Position numbers and translations under genes: made by a program. From positions 1,062,800 to 1,092,618 of the forward strand of contig BFEA01000459.1 in the NCBI GenBank assembly GCA_003427395.1: a stretch of DNA of 29,819 nt, written 5' to 3'. Below are positions 27,501 to 29,819 of this stretch, piece after piece. The notes below the pieces were generated by a model. That model saw only the letters and a list, made by a program, of their open reading frames with translations. It was not told where the DNA came from and ran no database searches. The first letter of the stretch is position 1; every line of letters starts with the position of its first letter. The DNA comes from Chara braunii. Taxonomy: Eukaryota; Streptophyta; Charophyceae; Charales; Characeae.

Positions 27501-28742
27501 CCACAGTCGGGCACGATCGATGATATATTTCTCCATGCCTCCCCTTCGTACACGACTTAAAAGCGGGTCCTCGTCCTCCAGATCATTTCTGTTCTCGCCA
27601 CGCGCCACCTCCCGCTCGACTTGTGTATCCTCTCTAGCCCTCGTTACTTGGGCCACCATGCTTGAAGTACCTGCACCCGCAGCACCAACTGCCTCGCCCC
27701 CGACTGTGTGCGCGTCTGCTAGGACTTCCCCCCGTACGCCGCGTTCGAAGGACCCTCCCCCTTTTGCAGGGGTATGAGGATGTGGCTGAGACAGTGTGGC
27801 AGGCAGTCTACCCGAAGGTGGCCTTTCGTCAGTGGCGCCACGGGGCCCTCACTATCGCCGCTGTGGTGCCTTGGGTGACATTGCACAGGCGACGTTGTTC
27901 CAACTGCTCGTCATCACGCCACCGAGATCGACGACGACCTCCTTCTCTGTCCGCGTTTCTCAGGTATGTACGTGCTGCGCCTCAGGTGGCGGCGTCTACA
28001 TCCTCTTGCCAGCGCTTTGATCAAAAGAACGTTGGCGACCACTCTCCCGCACTACAAACACGGTCACCTCCACCAATTCTTCCTCCATCGTGAAAACGTC
28101 GTCGTTGTCGCCTTCTGTTGCTGTCGCCCGACCATGCGGTCAACAAGGAGGCATGCTTCCTGAAGCAGCGTCCGAACGAACCCTCTTCCCCTTGATGACA
28201 TGGCGCTGGCCCCTTTCCCGCCCTTCAGTGTCCTGCGGGACAATGTCCCGCTTCTTACCACGGGCGCCGGCTCGCGCAGACATGGTTTGTCCTGCCCTCT
28301 CCAAGCGAGGTTGCTGGCTGGATCGGATGAGCGGGAATAGAAGGTTGAGCGGCGATTGAAGTCCCACTGATATGGGGAGAATAGCGTCTCCCGTACCGAT
28401 GGCGCATGGCGAGGACTGCGTCTGCGGCGACGAAGAAGAACCGTCCTCGCCGCACAGTTGAGGACGACGTCTACGTGTACGAGAGGAGGACAACGACTCT
28501 GACGAGACAGCTCTGCGGCTATAAGGAGAGAACAGCGACGACGCCGAACCTCCAGATGGTGAGAGAGCTCCGCGGCGAAAAGGCGAGAGTGCTCCACCCG
28601 AGAGTGCTCCAAAGACCACAGGCGCCGAACGTCCACGTGGCGAGACAGCTCCGCGGTGACAACGAGAGAAGAGTGATGGTGTCGAATCTCCACGTGGCGA
28701 TAAGGGAAGAAGAGGAACGACGGTGATTCTCCACGACACTGA
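26555..28742 (-). pseudogene. Unknown Chara-type multicopy protein, decayed
   Basis: N-terminal half (minus frame from about 28739 to 27490): a repetitive Ser/Pro/Arg/Gly-rich lead. Then MSARAGARGKKRDIVPQD, KGKRVRSDAASGSMPPC, TMEEELVEV and an acidic stretch EDEDPLLSRVRRGGMEKYII. The frame is interrupted by TGA 28140-28142, TAG 27996-27998, TGA 27960-27962, TAG 27852-27854 and TGA 27849-27851. At LWVHDKAFWTTG (about 27490) the protein changes phase and continues from AKTVYNIAHKTHEYFVAIAN to TAA/TAG at 26555 through a well-ordered domain: AISRAAAVENIALRVLHG, CAMWYNEKWSNVVSTVVC, RVADCFRLSLVASMWLMRM, EYPKYIFEWAPCDIIFRHD. I associate the motif order with a large unannotated family in Chara braunii. 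No enzymatic motif is seen. Confidence 0.6.
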
Positions 28743-29488
28743 ATAAGTCCTTGGCGAGGAGACGACTCAGGCAAGAGATGTCCGCGACGATGAGGCGAGA
28801 GAGGTCCATGACGAGCAGGCCAGAAGTTGGAGGGCGGCCCACGTGGTTGTGCTCGCTGTGTAGCAGGTGCGGCGAGCTTCTGTACTGGAGACACCACAAC
28901 CAGACAACATTTATGAGGGTCGGGTTTCAAATGCCTGAAGTAGACGGAGAAGATGGACCAGCCACAACGTCGCTTCTTTGGCTGGCGGCATCGTCGACGG
29001 TGACACTTGCAACCGCAACATTCCAGACCGCCCATCCACAGCCACCCATCCTATCATCTGTTGTCCTTGCAGGTTGCCGCCCTCCCAAAGCCGCCAACAG
29101 GCCCTTCCATGGCCCCGACGACGTGCGTCAATGCAATCGTCAGGGGCAAAAAAACAACCAACCTTTCCCCCTAACCCCCCCCCCCTCTCTCTTCCACAAC
29201 CCCCAACCCACAGAACCCCTTTCACACGTGGCTCTATCGATTTGGAGCTCGCAACGAAGCACTCTCCTCGAATATGAAGTAGATCAAGAAAAAAAAAATA
29301 AAAAAATCTGCTAATGATATGGCGACGACATAAAAAACAAAAAAAATCATCAATCGGCCCTCTTCCAAATCGTCGTGCATAAACGTTCGTGCGAGCAACT
29401 GTACACACACACACACACAGATCGATGATGTCGCAGTCACAATGGACGGAGATACGGGACATTAAAGCGACACTAAACACCGGTGTCG
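28743..29488. other. No supported gene
   Basis: Contains imperfect ~140-base-spaced repeats spilling over from the preceding low-complexity coding part (GCGAGACAGCTCCGCGG near 28502 and 28643). Farther on are a C-run at about 29169-29182, A-rich tracts at 29287-29350 and a CA microsatellite at 29402-29421. Long frames on the minus strand cross these simple tracts and are not credible. Confidence 0.45.
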
Positions 29489-29819
29489 TCATAATCTCTC
29501 GCGGATGACTTTCGCTATCTCCATAAGGGCGTTGCACATCATTCTGTTCGCCTCATCCGCCGTAGCATAATGTTTCCTCTGCACCTCCACTTCGCTCTCA
29601 AGGATTTCGCATTGTCGTAACATCATAGAGCATTGTCGCTTGCTTGCACGGTCTATGGTGCATGCCATGAGTGTTCCATGGTTGTACAAGACTTCGTCGA
29701 CGGCCTCAAAGGTTTGTTGTCGCATGTTCTTCCTTTTCCTAGAACTGTCGGCACTCCCGGTGCTGAATGTCGAATCTTTCGTCGACCCCTACTCTTCGTT
29801 GACGGGCTCCCCTCCGGGC
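29489..29819 (-). pseudogene. C-terminal part of a helical protein, runs off the window
   Basis: The minus frame from the window edge reads GEPVNEE, an in-frame TAG (29789-29791), GSTKDSTFSTGSADSSRKRK, then a long predicted coiled helix (MRQQTFEAVDEVLYNHGTLM, CSMMLRQCEILESEVEVQRK, ANRMMCNALMEIAKVIRERL) to its stop at 29489-29491. I associate this tail with Chara proteins that begin with a Myb/SANT-like DNA-binding domain, which would lie beyond the window. An ATG at 29725 could start a 78-residue product, but the upstream residues look native. Confidence 0.5.

Noticed and set aside
28064-29035. Minus-strand frame of 323 codons
   Set aside because: Arg/Ser/His-rich with no motif; the overlapping frame ending at 28140 leads into recognisable downstream protein.
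1-29819. tRNA or rRNA genes
   Set aside because: I looked for cloverleaf-type and rRNA-like conserved blocks by eye and saw none; this is not a substitute for a covariance-model search.

Overview
The window looks like nuclear DNA of a large, repeat-rich plant-lineage eukaryote, most probably the charophyte alga Chara braunii. There are no bacterial operons or ribosome binding sites. Coding stretches are broken by candidate introns and stops, microsatellites are common, and a sized N gap lies inside a GA repeat. Several proteins resemble families I associate with that genome. This attribution is recognition from memory, not a database result.

Layout. 1-1820: AT-rich DNA with microsatellites and a degenerate repeat array. 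1824-2601 (-): Ulp1/SENP-like cysteine protease remnant with one frameshift and a changed catalytic glutamine. 2.8-3.3 kb: cluster of a short dispersed palindrome. 3464-8813 (-): one very long gene, a ParB-like domain followed by a methyltransferase-like domain, readable in one frame over about 1680 codons but cut by six in-frame stops, plus one upstream frameshift. 8.8-10.3 kb: more palindromes. 10582-11327 (-): remnant of an unknown gene family whose second member lies at 23747-24606 (+). 11.6-16.4 kb: palindrome clusters, a large foldback, minisatellites, the gapped GA repeat and nested inverted repeats. 17.1-20.3 kb: about three degenerate copies of a 1.1-1.4 kb unit containing a long perfect-looking hairpin. 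20472-23475 (+): decayed transposase-like gene (DUF7869-type, RNase H-like). 23747-24606 (+): the second unknown-family member. 24.6-26.3 kb: AT-rich DNA with a second, differently spelled short palindrome. 26555-28742 (-): unknown Chara-type family, one frameshift and five stops. 29489-29819 (-): C-terminal part of a helical protein running off the window.

Nothing here looks like an intact working gene; the window is best read as mobile-element-derived sequence in decay. The two most notable patterns are (1) a 24-base palindrome present in more than 30 copies, a multiple of three long and free of stop codons in all six frames, several copies of which lie inside an open reading frame; and (2) premature stops that are almost all TAG or TGA, as expected if CAG (CHG) and CGA (CG) codons were lost by deamination of methylated cytosine.
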